Source: VAXT01 sp963794605 (GTDB taxonomy: Bacteria; Actinomycetota; Thermoleophilia; Gaiellales; Gaiellaceae). From it: DNA of 64,000 nt. Below the pieces are notes generated by a model. The model saw nothing but the letters and a program-made list of their open reading frames with translations. It made no database searches and was not told the DNA's origin. Positions 43,258-52,317 of this stretch are shown one piece after another (positions within the stretch are counted from its first letter, which is position 1; every line of letters begins with the position of its first letter). Location: contig CAWCEN010000002.1 in NCBI GenBank assembly GCA_963794605.1, forward strand, positions 806,001 through 870,000. The letters run 5' to 3'. The translations under genes were made by a program, and so were the position numbers.

Positions 43258-43493
43258 GCCGGCGCGCCGCGCGCGCGGGTGACGAGACCCCAGGCCGAGA
43301 CGAGCGTCCAGACGCCCTCGAGGAGCAGGAACCCGTACTGGCGCTCGTGCCAAGCGGCGATCCCGAGCACGAGCGCGCCGGAGAAGTTCAGCCAGAGGTA
43401 CGTCCATGAGCGGACGTCGAAGATGCGGACCTGGGCCGCGACGAATGCGACCAGGATCGCAAGCGCACCGACGACCTGGACGACCTGGCTCAT
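43254..43493 (-). CDS. CBU_0592-like small membrane protein
   Basis: The protein has 79 residues from ATG 43493. The three hydrophobic segments (VVQVVGALAILVAFVAAQVR, YLWLNFSGALVLGIAAW, YGFLLLEGVWTLVSAWGL) and the NFxG...FxLLExxW pattern match the CBU_0592 family. Role unknown. It overlaps the convergent methyltransferase stop by 4 nt. Confidence 0.75.
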   Translation of the reverse strand: MSQVVQVVGALAILVAFVAAQVRIFDVRSWTYLWLNFSGALVLGIAAWHERQYGFLLLEGVWTLVSAWGLVTRARGAPA

Positions 43494-43576
43494 CTGCCGC
43501 GGAAGCTTGTCAGCTATCCAATCCCTAACAGGATCACAGCCACATCGACACCATTGGGCGTTGAACAATCCCGCCC

Positions 43577-44254
43577 ATGAGCACTGGCGCCGACCAGGCG
43601 GCCGCTGGGCTCGAGCCCGAAACTGCGCGGCATCTCGAGAAGGCCGTCGACGTGCTCGTCGACGAGTTCGGTGACCAGTTCACGCGCGAGACGATCCAGG
43701 CGATCATGGACGACTCGGTGCGGTCGCTGGCCCCCCAGGCGCAGGTCGAGGACTTCATGCCCGCCCTCGCGCACCGCTTCACACGCGAGCGTCTGAAAGC
43801 GCTCGGACGTGCGAGCGGTCCCGAGCACGCGATGCCGGACGTCCTGTTCGTCGGGCTCGGGGACACGGGACGCGGGCAGATGGCCGCAGCTCTGGTCACT
43901 CTTCGCTCCGAGGGCCGGGTCGTCGCCCACTCGGCCGGCAGCAGCGCGGCGACGGCTGTCGACCCCTCTGTGCTCGAGGTGATGGGCGAGCTCGGCGTCG
44001 ACCTTTCGGGGGCGTTCGCGAAGCCGCTTTCGCAGGAAGTGCTTGCCGCGGCCGACGTCGTCGTGACGATGGGGCGAAGCGTGGGCGTGGTCGACGTGCC
44101 AGAAGGCACACGGCACGAGGACTGGCGGGTGGGCGACCCGACCGGTGCGCCCATCGACGAGGTGCGCCGCGTGCGCGACGAGATCGACGCCCGGGTCCAG
44201 GCGCTCCTCGGCGAGCTCGACGACGCGTCGAGCCAGTCCGACCAACCGTCCTAG
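43577..44254 (+). CDS. Arsenate-reductase/LMW-phosphatase-fold protein with three-helix domain, catalytic Cys replaced
   Basis: This 225-residue protein has an N-terminal three-helix dimerisation domain (residues 15-75: LEKAVDVLVDEFGDQFTRET, AQVEDFMPALAHRFTRERLK). A low-molecular-weight tyrosine-phosphatase/ArsC domain follows (LFVGLGDTGRGQMAAALV, VVAHSAGSSAATAVDPSV, VVTMGRSVGVVDVPEGTRHE, WRVGDPTGAP). The P-loop, normally CxxNxGRS, reads GLGDTGRG, so the nucleophilic Cys and Asn are gone. DPxxx with the general-acid Asp is present. It is likely a non-catalytic binding or regulatory protein, unless the base call is wrong. Confidence 0.8.
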   Translation: MSTGADQAAAGLEPETARHLEKAVDVLVDEFGDQFTRETIQAIMDDSVRSLAPQAQVEDFMPALAHRFTRERLKALGRASGPEHAMPDVLFVGLGDTGRGQMAAALVTLRSEGRVVAHSAGSSAATAVDPSVLEVMGELGVDLSGAFAKPLSQEVLAAADVVVTMGRSVGVVDVPEGTRHEDWRVGDPTGAPIDEVRRVRDEIDARVQALLGELDDASSQSDQPS

Positions 44255-44291
44255 CCATCTGCTGGCGTTTCTCGCTGTAGCGTCCCCCGGG

Positions 44292-45233
44292 ATGGCGACC
44301 ACCCACGAGTTTCCGGAGGACAGGGCCCACTTCACGTGGGACGTCGACAACGAGCCGGTGCTCACGATCCAGAGCGGCGACTCGGTCGTCTACGAGACCC
44401 GTGACGTGAGCGACAACCAGATCACCCCGGACTCGACTGCCGAGGCCATCGCCGCGCTCGACTGGGATCGCGTCTACCCGCTGTCCGGGCCTGTGCTCGT
44501 CGAGGGAGCGGAGCCGGGCGACACGCTCGCGATCGAGATCCTGGCCATGGAGACACGCGGCTGGGGCTACACGCTGATCATCCCCGGCTTCGGTCTGCTG
44601 CCCGACGACTTCCCTGATGCCTACATCCGCGTCTTCGACCTCTCGAACCGGGAGTTTGCGTATCTGCGCGACGACATCGCGATCCCGGTCGAGCCGTTCT
44701 TCGGAACGATGGGCGTGTGTCCGGCCGGCGCGAAGGAACAGGCGGTCATGCCGCCCGGCCGGTTCGGCGGGAACATGGACACGCGGCAACTCGTCCAGGG
44801 GACGACGCTGTACCTGCCGGTCGAGGTCGACGGCGCGCTCTTCAGCTGCGGCGATGCGCACGCGGCGCAGGGTGACGGCGAGGTGTGCGTGACCGGCATC
44901 GAGGCACCGATGCACGGCGAGCTCCGCTTCACGCTCCAGAAGGGCCGACAGCTCCCGTCGCCGCAGTACGAGACGAGCGGCTCGCTGACGCCGCGCGTCG
45001 ACGAGGGCGGCTGGTACGGGACGACCGGAGTGGGTCCCGACCTCTACGCAGCGGCCCAGGACGCCGTCCGCGCGATGGTCGACCACCTCGCCGGCGAGTA
45101 CGGTCTCTCGAGGGAGGACGCGTACGTGCTATCGAGCCTCTGCGTCGACCTGAGGATCTCGGAAGTGGTCGATGCAGGGCAGTACGTCGTCAGTGCGCTG
45201 CTCCCGCTCGCGGTGTTCACGTCACGGGCTTGA
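44292..45233 (+). CDS. Acetamidase/formamidase family amidase
   Basis: The protein has 313 residues from ATG 44292, 14 nt after TAGCGT (44278-44283). Family blocks are GDSVVYETRDVSDNQITPDS, LSGPVLVEGAEPGDTLAIEI, GVCPAGAKEQAVMPPGRFGG, GALFSCGDAHAAQGDGEVCV and EDAYVLSSLCVDLRISEVVD. It hydrolyses formamide or short amides to ammonia and acid, in the cytosol. Length matches the family. It begins the hydrolase-rich accessory stretch. Confidence 0.92.
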   Translation: MATTHEFPEDRAHFTWDVDNEPVLTIQSGDSVVYETRDVSDNQITPDSTAEAIAALDWDRVYPLSGPVLVEGAEPGDTLAIEILAMETRGWGYTLIIPGFGLLPDDFPDAYIRVFDLSNREFAYLRDDIAIPVEPFFGTMGVCPAGAKEQAVMPPGRFGGNMDTRQLVQGTTLYLPVEVDGALFSCGDAHAAQGDGEVCVTGIEAPMHGELRFTLQKGRQLPSPQYETSGSLTPRVDEGGWYGTTGVGPDLYAAAQDAVRAMVDHLAGEYGLSREDAYVLSSLCVDLRISEVVDAGQYVVSALLPLAVFTSRA

Positions 45234-45237
45234 GCGT

Positions 45238-45272
45238 CACCCCCTCGGGGTGATGCCCGCGGCACAGCGGGC
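45238..45272 (+). terminator. Two adjacent perfect hairpins after the formamidase
   Basis: Stem 1 is CACCCC/GGGGTG (45238-45243 with 45247-45252, loop CTC). Stem 2 is GCCCGC/GCGGGC (45255-45260 with 45267-45272, loop GGCACA). No U-run follows stem 2, so this may be a Rho-type or processed 3' end, or a leader structure of the epoxide hydrolase operon that starts 38 bp downstream. Confidence 0.45.
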
Positions 45273-45310
45273 TGTTACTAAGCTGACACATCTCCCTAGG
45301 AGGTCCGCCC

Positions 45311-46529
45311 ATGAGCGGCACCACTGTCGAGACCGCGACAGAGATCCGACCTTTCAACGTCGAGGTGTCGGAGGAGGAGCTCGACGACCTCCGCCGACGC
45401 ATCGCCGCGACCCGCTGGCCCGAGAAGGAGACCGTCGCCGACGAGACGCAGGGCGTGCGGCTCGCGACGATTCAGGCGCTCGTTCGCTACTGGGGCACGG
45501 AATACGACTTCGGGCGGGTCGAGGCCAGGCTGAACGCGTTCCCGCAGTTCATGACCGAGATCGACGGCCTCGACATCCACTTCATCCATGTGCGCTCGCC
45601 GCACGAGAACGCGCTGCCGCTGATCATCACGCACGGCTGGCCGGGCTCGGTCATCGAGATGCTGAACGTGATCGGCCCGCTCAGCGACCCGACGGCGCAC
45701 GGCGGCGACGCGGAGGACGCGTTCGACGTGGTGGTTCCGTCGATCCCGGCTACGGGTTCTCGGGCGAAGCCGACGGCACACCGGCTGGGACCCGTCCACA
45801 TCGCGCACGCCTGGATCGCGCTGATGAAGCGACTGGGCTACACGCGCTTCGTCGCGCAAGGCGGCGACTGGGGCGCGCAGATCACGGAGACGATCGGTGC
45901 AAAGGCGCCTCCGGAGCTGCTCGGCATCCACTCGAACATGCCCGGCACGGTTCCGCCCGAGATCTCGAAGGCACTCGCGTCGAACGTGTCGGGGCGGGCG
46001 ATCCGCCGCCGACCGGGCTGTCGCCGACGAACAACGCGCGTACGACCGGCTGAGCTTCCTCTTCACGAAGGGCCTCGGCTACGCATCGAGATGGGGCGCG
46101 CGGCCGCAGACGCTTGTACGGGCTCGCCGATTCGCCGGTCGCGCTCGCCGCCTGGATGCTCGACCACGACGCGCGCAGCCTCGACGACATCTCGCGCGCA
46201 TTCGTCGAAGAGGAGCCCGTGGGCAACCTCACACGAGACGAGGTCCTCGACAACATCACGATGACCTGGGTGACGAACACCGGGATGTCCTCGGGTCGTC
46301 TCTACTGGGAGAACACCCTCGGCTTCTTCGACGTCAAGGGCGTCATGTCCCGGCCGCGGTGAGCGTCTTCCCGAACGAGCTCTATCAGGCGCCGCGGAGC
46401 TGGACCGAGAAGGCGTACCCCAACCTCATCTACTTCAACGAGGTCGACGAGGGCAACCACTTCGCCGCCTGGCAGGAGCCCGAGATCTTCACGACGGAGG
46501 TGCGAGCCGCATTCAAATCACTGCGTTAA
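45311..46529 (+). pseudogene. Epoxide hydrolase (EHN type), tandem copy 1, several frame disruptions
   Basis: A strong AGGAGG lies 11 nt before ATG 45311. The EHN N-terminal domain (PFNVEVSEEELDDLRRRIAA) and HGWPGS are intact. Near 45750 coding leaves the frame at the expected PGYGFSG; a nearby shift and a missing G at about 45790 return it to GPVHIAHAWIALMKRLGYTR and GGDWG, which has the nucleophilic Asp. Further shifts near 46020, 46110 and 46355 spread the rest over two frames (DRLSFLFTKGLGYA; MYGLADSPVALAAWMLDHDA; VSVFPNELYQAPRSWTEKAY). Full length would be about 400. Either a decayed duplicate of the two genes that follow or an indel-rich assembly. Confidence 0.8.
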
Positions 46530-46541
46530 AGGAGGTAGTCC

Positions 46542-47762
46542 ATGAGCACCGTCCAAACCGCTACCGAGATCCGGACGTTCGAGGTCGAGATTCCGGACGA
46601 GCAGATCGATGACCTGCGCCGCCGCATTCGGGCGACGCGCTGGCCCGAAAAGGAGCTCGTCGAAGACGCCTCCCAAGGCGTGCAGACGAAGATGGTGCAG
46701 GAGCTCGCGCGCTACTGGGGCACGGAGTACGACTTCGGCAGGCTCGAGGCGAGGCTGAACGCGCTGCCGCAGTACAAGACCGAGATCGACGGGCTCGACA
46801 TCCACTTCATCCACGTGAAGTCGGAGCACGAGAACGCCCTGCCGATCATCATCACGCACGGCTGGCCCGGCTCGGTGATCGAGATGCTCGAGGTCATTGG
46901 CCCGCTCACCGACCCGACGTCCTACGGAGGCACCGAGGCGGACGCGTTCGACGTCGTCATCCCGTCCATCCCCGGCTATGGCTTCTCGGGAGAGCCGACC
47001 GAGGCGGGCTGGGACTCCGGCCGCATCGGGCAGGCGTGGGCCGAGCTGATGAACCGCCTCGGCTACACCGGGTACGTCGCCCAGGGCGGCGACCAGGGTG
47101 CCGGCGTCACCGATGCGATGGGCCGTCAGGCACCTGACGGTCTGCTCGGCGTGCACTTCAACTTCCTGGACGCGGCGCCCAAAGAGCTCCTGATGGCCGC
47201 TCTCAACCTCAGGCTCGCCTTCTCCGGCGAGGAACGCGAGGAGCTGAGCAAGGTCATCGCCATCTTCATGCGGGGTTACATCGCCGAGATGGGCGAGCAT
47301 CCGCAGACGATCGGCTACTCCCTCGTGGACTCGCCGATCGGGCTCGCGGCCTGGATGCTCGACCACGACGCCGACAGCTACGAGAAGATCTCGCGCGCCT
47401 TCCTGGAAGGGCAACCCTCGGGCAATCTCACCCGCGACCAGATCCTCGACAACATCACGCTGTACTGGCTGACGGGCACCGGCGCCTCGACGTCGCGGTT
47501 GTACTGGGAGACCGGACGGGCTTCCAAGGCCGCGTTCAAGGACCCGCCGCCGCACGTCAAGATCCCGGTCGCCTACACGGTCTTTCCGGGCGAGCTCTTC
47601 CAGGCGCCACGCCACTGGGTGAAGCACGCCTACCACGACCTCATCTACTACAACGAGGCCGAGAAGGGCGGGCACTTCGCCGCCTGGGAGGAGCCGGAGA
47701 TCTTCGCGACCGAGATGCGCGCCGCGTTCAAGACACTCCGCAACGAAGGGAGCGCTTCATGA
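46542..47762 (+). CDS. Epoxide hydrolase (EHN type), tandem copy 2, intact
   Basis: The protein has 406 residues and a very strong Shine-Dalgarno AAAGGAGGT before ATG 46542. The EHN domain is about 10-115. The alpha/beta-hydrolase core has oxyanion-loop HGWPGS (106-111), PGYGFSG, nucleophile Asp184 in GGDQG, AAWMLDHDADSYEK, and the catalytic His at about 378 in GGHFAAWEEPE. Opens epoxides to diols in the cytosol. It is the only copy of three with a continuous frame. Its TGA overlaps the next ATG by 4 nt. Confidence 0.94.
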   Translation: MSTVQTATEIRTFEVEIPDEQIDDLRRRIRATRWPEKELVEDASQGVQTKMVQELARYWGTEYDFGRLEARLNALPQYKTEIDGLDIHFIHVKSEHENALPIIITHGWPGSVIEMLEVIGPLTDPTSYGGTEADAFDVVIPSIPGYGFSGEPTEAGWDSGRIGQAWAELMNRLGYTGYVAQGGDQGAGVTDAMGRQAPDGLLGVHFNFLDAAPKELLMAALNLRLAFSGEEREELSKVIAIFMRGYIAEMGEHPQTIGYSLVDSPIGLAAWMLDHDADSYEKISRAFLEGQPSGNLTRDQILDNITLYWLTGTGASTSRLYWETGRASKAAFKDPPPHVKIPVAYTVFPGELFQAPRHWVKHAYHDLIYYNEAEKGGHFAAWEEPEIFATEMRAAFKTLRNEGSAS

Positions 47763-48951
47763 GCACCGTTCAGACCGACATCCAGACCTTCCAGGTCGAC
47801 ATTCCGGACGAGAAGCTCGCCGACCTGCGGCGCCGCATCTCCGCGACGCGCTGGCCGACGAAGGAGCTCGTCGACGATCGCTCCCAGGGCGTGCAGCTGA
47901 AAGCCCTGCAGGAGCTCGCCCGCTACTGGGAGACCGACTACGACTGGCGCAAGGCCGAGGCGAAGCTCAACGCTCTTCCCCAGTTCACGACCGAGATCGA
48001 CGGGATCGAGATCCACTTCATCCACGTCAAGTCGGAGCACGACAACGCGCTCCCGCTGATCATGACCCACGGTTGGCCCGGCTCGGTCATCGAGCTGCTC
48101 GAGACCATCGGCCCGCTCACCGACCCGACGGCTCACGGCGGCACGCCGATGACGCATTCGACCTCGTGCTGCCTTCCGTGCCCGGGTACGGGTTCTCCGG
48201 CGAACCGGCGGAGCTCGGCTGGTGGGCCGGTCGCGTCGCTCAGGCGTGGCCGGAGCTGATGAACCGCCTCGGCTACACGCGCTACGTGGCCCAGGGCGGC
48301 GACGTGGGTGCGGCGATCACCGACGCGATGGGCCGGATGGCGCCCGAGGGGCTCGTCGGCATCCACACGAACCTGCTCGTGCCGGCCCTCGGCGGTAGCC
48401 CAATGCCTGGGAACACCGACGAGGAGAAGGCCGCGCTGGGGCAGGCGAACACGTTCAGCACAAGCGGACGCGGCTACTTCCTGGAGCAGGCCACGCGGCC
48501 GCAGACGATCGGGTACGCGCTGCTGGACTCACCGGTCGCCATGGCCGCCTGGATGCTCGACCACGACACGGACAGCTACTACAAGATCGCGAAGGCGTTC
48601 GTCGACGACCAACCGACGGGCAATCTCACCCGGGACCACATCCTCGACAACATCACGCTCTACTGGCTGACGGGCACCGGGGCGTCCGCGGCACGGTCGT
48701 ACTGGGAGAGCGGACAGGCCCAGGCGGCAGCCGCCGCTGCAGGCCAGGCACCTGCGCCAGTGGGCACAGAGGTGGTCGGCTTCACCGCGTTCCCGGGCGA
48801 GATCTTCGTCGCTCCGCGCACCTGGGCCGAGCTTGGCTATCCGAACCTCACCTACTACAACAAGGCCGCCAAGGGCGGGCACTTCGCCGCGTGGGAGGAG
48901 CCGGAGATCTTCACGACCGAGGTCCGCGCGTGCTTCAAGTCCGTGCGATGA
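47759..48951 (+). pseudogene. Epoxide hydrolase (EHN type), tandem copy 3, one frameshift
   Basis: The frame from ATG 47759 runs through the EHN domain, HGWPGSVIELLETIGPLTDP and AHGGTP to about 48150. There one missing base (ACGCC-GATGACGCA, expected an extra G) moves coding to the frame of DDAFDLVLPSVPGYGFSGEP, nucleophile GGDVG and GGHFAAWEEPE, ending at TGA 48951. With one base restored it would be about 398 residues and apparently functional. A single lesion favours base-calling error or very recent inactivation. It is coupled to copy 2 by a 4-nt overlap. Confidence 0.85.
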
Positions 48952-48979
48952 AGGCCAACTTCAACCGGGAGCCGGTCTC

Positions 48980-49631
48980 GTGAGCACGTACGAGACCGCG
49001 CTTCCGCCTGCGGTAGCCCGCGATCAGTCGCGGGCGCTCTTCGGCCAGACGATGGGGCTCGTGGCGGTCACCGCCGGCCTCTTCGCGCTGGGCGCCTACC
49101 TCGGGCGGGACCTGTCGTACGGCTGGGGCTTCGTCGCGTTCATCGCGAGCTTCGCCCTCCTGATCGGGATCAACTTCGCCGTCTCGCGCTCCGAACAGCT
49201 GGCGATCTTCTTGCTCTTTGGCTTCGGCGTCCTGGTTGGAGTGGGAACCGCGCCGACGGTCGCGTACTACGCCTCGACGAACCCGCAGTCCGTGTGGCAG
49301 GCAGGCGGGGCGACGGCGCTGTTCATCGCCGGCTTCGGCACTGCCGGGTACGCCACGCGGCGTGACTTGTCCGGGCTCGCCCGAGTGTGCTTCTGGGCGC
49401 TCCTCGCGCTGATCGTCTTCGGGATCGTGACCATCTTCGTGAACATCCCGAACGGCGCGCTGATCTACTCGATCGCCGGGCCTGGTGATCTTCGCCGGGT
49501 TCACGATGTACGACTTCCAGCGTCTGAGGCGGACGCAGGACATTCGTGCCGCGCCGGTGCTCGCCGCCTCGATCTTCCTCGACGTCCTCAACGTGTTTCT
49601 GCTCCTGCTCTCCCTCTTCAACCGCAACTAG
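48980..49631 (+). pseudogene. Bax-inhibitor-1 (BI-1/YccA) family membrane protein, one frameshift
   Basis: From GTG 48980 the frame gives six hydrophobic helices (LVAVTAGLFALGAYLG, FVAFIASFALLIGINFAV, CFWALLALIVFGIVTIFVNI) up to about 49485. The frame then shifts and the expected BI-1 tail follows: LVIFAGFTMYDFQRLRRTQD and AASIFLDVLNVFLLLLSLFN, ending TAG 49629-49631. Reassembled length is about 217. BI-1 proteins act as membrane ion leak channels or stress modulators. One missing or extra base in TCGCCGGGCCTGGTG accounts for it. Confidence 0.8.
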
Positions 49632-49637
49632 GAGTTG

Positions 49638-50555
49638 ATGGCAACCGCGGCGAAAACCTCGTTCGGTCCGATTACGCAGGTTGATGCCGGCCGACTGAGC
49701 GTCGGCTACGCGGAGGATGGTCCTGCCGATGGCCCGGCCGTCCTCCTGCTGCACGGCTGGCCGTACGACATCCACAGCTACGCCGAGGTGACTCCAATGC
49801 TGGCGGCGGCGGGCTATCGAGTCATCGTCCCCTACCTCTGCGGCTACGGCACCACGCGCTTCCTCTCGCACGAGGCGCCCCGAAACGGCCAGCAGGCCGC
49901 GCTCGCCGTTGACGCGATCGCATTGCTGGACGCGCTCGAGATCGACGAAGCGATCGTCGCCGGGTTCGACTGGGGAGCGCGGACGGCCAACGTCGTTTCC
50001 GCCCTCTGGCCCGAGCGCTGCCGGGGGCTCGTCTCCGTCAGCGGCTACCTGATCGGGAGCCAGGAAGCGAACGAGCAGCCGCTGCCGCCGGAGGCCGAGC
50101 ACCAGTGGTGGTACCAGTTCTACTTCGCCACCGAGCGGGGCCGCGCCGGCTACGAGATGTACACGCGCGAGTTCGCGAAGCTCATCTGGCGGACGGCTTC
50201 ACCGAAGTGGAACTTCGACGACGCCACGTTCGAGCGCAGCGCGGCGTCATTCGACAATCCGGATCACGTCGCGATCGCGATTCACAACTACCGCTGGCGG
50301 CTCGGGATCGCCGACGGCGAGGCGGAATACGACGGGCTCGAGCAACGGCTCGCCACTGCGCCGACGATCACCGTCCCGACGATCACTCTCGAGGGCGACG
50401 CCAACGGCGCCCCGCACCCCGACCCGAGCGTCTACGCCCGCAAGTTCTCGGGGCGCTACGAGCACCGGACGCTCGAGGGCGGCATCGGTCACAACCTCCC
50501 GCAAGAAGCGCCGGAACCGTTTGCCAAAGCTGTCATTGACATCGACACGGACTAA
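49638..50555 (+). CDS. Alpha/beta hydrolase, epoxide-hydrolase/dehalogenase-like
   Basis: The protein has 305 residues from ATG 49638, with GGAG directly overlapping the preceding stop. VLLLHGWPYDIHSYAEVTPM supplies the oxyanion loop, RVIVPYLCGYGTTRFL the second strand, nucleophile Asp in VAGFDWGARTANVVSALWPE, and GGIGHNLPQEAPEPFAKAV the catalytic His. An Asp nucleophile suggests epoxide hydrolase or haloalkane dehalogenase chemistry rather than esterase. It shares the region with three EHN epoxide hydrolases. Confidence 0.88.
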   Translation: MATAAKTSFGPITQVDAGRLSVGYAEDGPADGPAVLLLHGWPYDIHSYAEVTPMLAAAGYRVIVPYLCGYGTTRFLSHEAPRNGQQAALAVDAIALLDALEIDEAIVAGFDWGARTANVVSALWPERCRGLVSVSGYLIGSQEANEQPLPPEAEHQWWYQFYFATERGRAGYEMYTREFAKLIWRTASPKWNFDDATFERSAASFDNPDHVAIAIHNYRWRLGIADGEAEYDGLEQRLATAPTITVPTITLEGDANGAPHPDPSVYARKFSGRYEHRTLEGGIGHNLPQEAPEPFAKAVIDIDTD

Positions 50556-50568
50556 CGAAGGAGCTCTC

Positions 50569-52317
50569 ATGTCAGACGCAACGCCCAGCACCGACACTCT
50601 CACCGTCGTTCTCGTCCACGGCGCCTTCGCCGACGCCTCGAGCTGGGGCCCGGTTGTCGAGCACCTACAGGCAATGAAAATCGAGGTGGCGGCGCCGGCG
50701 AACCCGCTGCGGGGGATCTCGATCGACTCCGCCTACATCGCCAGCTTCTTCCAGCAGATCCCCGGCCCCGTGCTGGCGGTCGGCCACTCGTACGGCGGCG
50801 CCGTGATCTCGAACGCCGCGACCGACGCCGAGAACGTCGTCGGCCTCGTCTACGTCGCCGCCTTCGCCCCCGACGAGGGCGAGACCCTGAGCGCGATCGA
50901 GGGCGACTCCAAGGACAGCGTCCTGATGAGCGCGCTCGTCCCGCTCCAGTATCCGAGCAACGGCGGGACGGCGACCGAGTTCGCGGTCGACCCGGCCAAG
51001 TTCCACGACGCGTTCGCTTCCGACCTGCCGGCCCACCAGACCGCGGTCATGGCCGCGACGCAGCGCCCGGCCTCGGAGCTCGGGTTCTCGGAGCAGTCGG
51101 GCCCGCCCGCCTGGAAGACGAAGCCGACCTGGGCCGTCGTCGCGACCGGCGACACGGCGGCCGGCGCGGACGTCGTCCGCTCGATGGCCGAGCGCGCCGG
51201 AGCCACGATCACCGAGCTCGAGGGCTCGCACGTGATCATGATCTCTCAGCCCGAGGCCGTGACCGACGTGATCATGACCGCGGCGGCCGCAGTCGACCGG
51301 CCGACCGTCGCGGCCGGTGGTAGCTTCGAATTGAGCCTGTTTGCCAAGCTGCGCTCGGAGTCCCACCTGCCCGGGTTCGACGGCGCGACCGGCTGGCTCA
51401 ACTCCGAGCCGCTCACTCCGGAAGGCCTGCGCGGGAAGGTCGTGCTCGTCGACTTCTGGACGTACACCTGCATCAACTGGCTGCGCACGCTCGGCTACGT
51501 CCGCGCGTGGCACGAGAAGTACAAGGATCAAGGCCTGGTCGTAATCGGCGTCCATACGCCGGAGTTCCCGTTCGAGCACGACCCCGACAACGTCCGCTGG
51601 GCCGCGCAGGACGAGCGCGTCGAGTATCCGATCGCGCTCGACCCCGACTTCGCGGTCTGGCGCGCCTTCGACAACAACTACTGGCCCGCCGTGTACATCG
51701 CCGACGCGGAAGGACGGATCCGGCACATGCACTTCGGCGAGGGCGGCTACGAGGAGTGCGAGATGGTCGTCCAGATGCTCTTGCGCGAGGCCGGCCACGA
51801 CGACGTGGGCAGCGACCTGGTTTCGGTTGCCGACGAGGGCTTCGAGGCGCAGGCCGATTGGCAGACTCTGGGCTCTCCCGAGACGTACCTCGGCTACGAG
51901 CAAGGGCAGAACTTCGTGTCCGCCGACGTTGCCGAGTTCGACGAGCCTCAAGACTTCGGCGTGCCGGATCGGCTCGAGCGCAACCAGTGGGCGCTGTCAG
52001 GCAACTGGACGCTCGGGCCGGGGAAGAGCGTGGCGAACGAGGCCGACGGGCGGCTCGTGTTCCGCTTCCACGCGCGCGACGTCAATCTCGTCATGGGCCC
52101 GCCCGCGTCAGGCCCGGTCAAGTTCCGCGTGCTCGTCGACGGAGAGCCTCCCGGCGACGCCCACGGGCTCGACATTGACGAGCAGGGCAACGGAACGCTC
52201 GACCAGCCGCCGCGGCTCCATCAGCTGATCCGCGAGCCCGGATCGATCAGCGACCGCACCTTCGAGATCACCTTCCTCGCCCCGGGCGCCGAGGCCTACT
52301 GCTTCACGTTCGGCTAG
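50569..52317 (+). CDS. Fusion of alpha/beta hydrolase and DipZ/TlpA-like thioredoxin-fold protein
   Basis: The protein has 583 residues from ATG 50569, preceded by AAGGAG. Residues 1-240 are a serine hydrolase (VVLVHGAFADASSWGPVVEH, nucleophile Ser74 in VGHSYGG, GSHVIMISQPE with His). Residues 250-420 match the redoxin/DipZ-like domain (VVLVDFWTYTCINWLRTLGY, GLVVIGVHTPEFPFE, NNYWPAVYIADAEG). Only Cys301 remains; the resolving Cys position is Trp304. Residues 430-583 are the beta-rich C-terminal domain of the same DipZ-type group (ETYLGYEQGQNFVSADVAEF, WTLGPGKSVANE). No signal peptide is visible, so it acts in the cytosol. Confidence 0.88.
   Translation: MSDATPSTDTLTVVLVHGAFADASSWGPVVEHLQAMKIEVAAPANPLRGISIDSAYIASFFQQIPGPVLAVGHSYGGAVISNAATDAENVVGLVYVAAFAPDEGETLSAIEGDSKDSVLMSALVPLQYPSNGGTATEFAVDPAKFHDAFASDLPAHQTAVMAATQRPASELGFSEQSGPPAWKTKPTWAVVATGDTAAGADVVRSMAERAGATITELEGSHVIMISQPEAVTDVIMTAAAAVDRPTVAAGGSFELSLFAKLRSESHLPGFDGATGWLNSEPLTPEGLRGKVVLVDFWTYTCINWLRTLGYVRAWHEKYKDQGLVVIGVHTPEFPFEHDPDNVRWAAQDERVEYPIALDPDFAVWRAFDNNYWPAVYIADAEGRIRHMHFGEGGYEECEMVVQMLLREAGHDDVGSDLVSVADEGFEAQADWQTLGSPETYLGYEQGQNFVSADVAEFDEPQDFGVPDRLERNQWALSGNWTLGPGKSVANEADGRLVFRFHARDVNLVMGPPASGPVKFRVLVDGEPPGDAHGLDIDEQGNGTLDQPPRLHQLIREPGSISDRTFEITFLAPGAEAYCFTFG

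Noticed and set aside
46114..46362. Separate 82-aa gene inside the first epoxide hydrolase
   Set aside because: Its sequence (YGLADSPVALAAWMLDHDA) is simply the middle of the epoxide hydrolase read in a shifted frame, not an independent gene.
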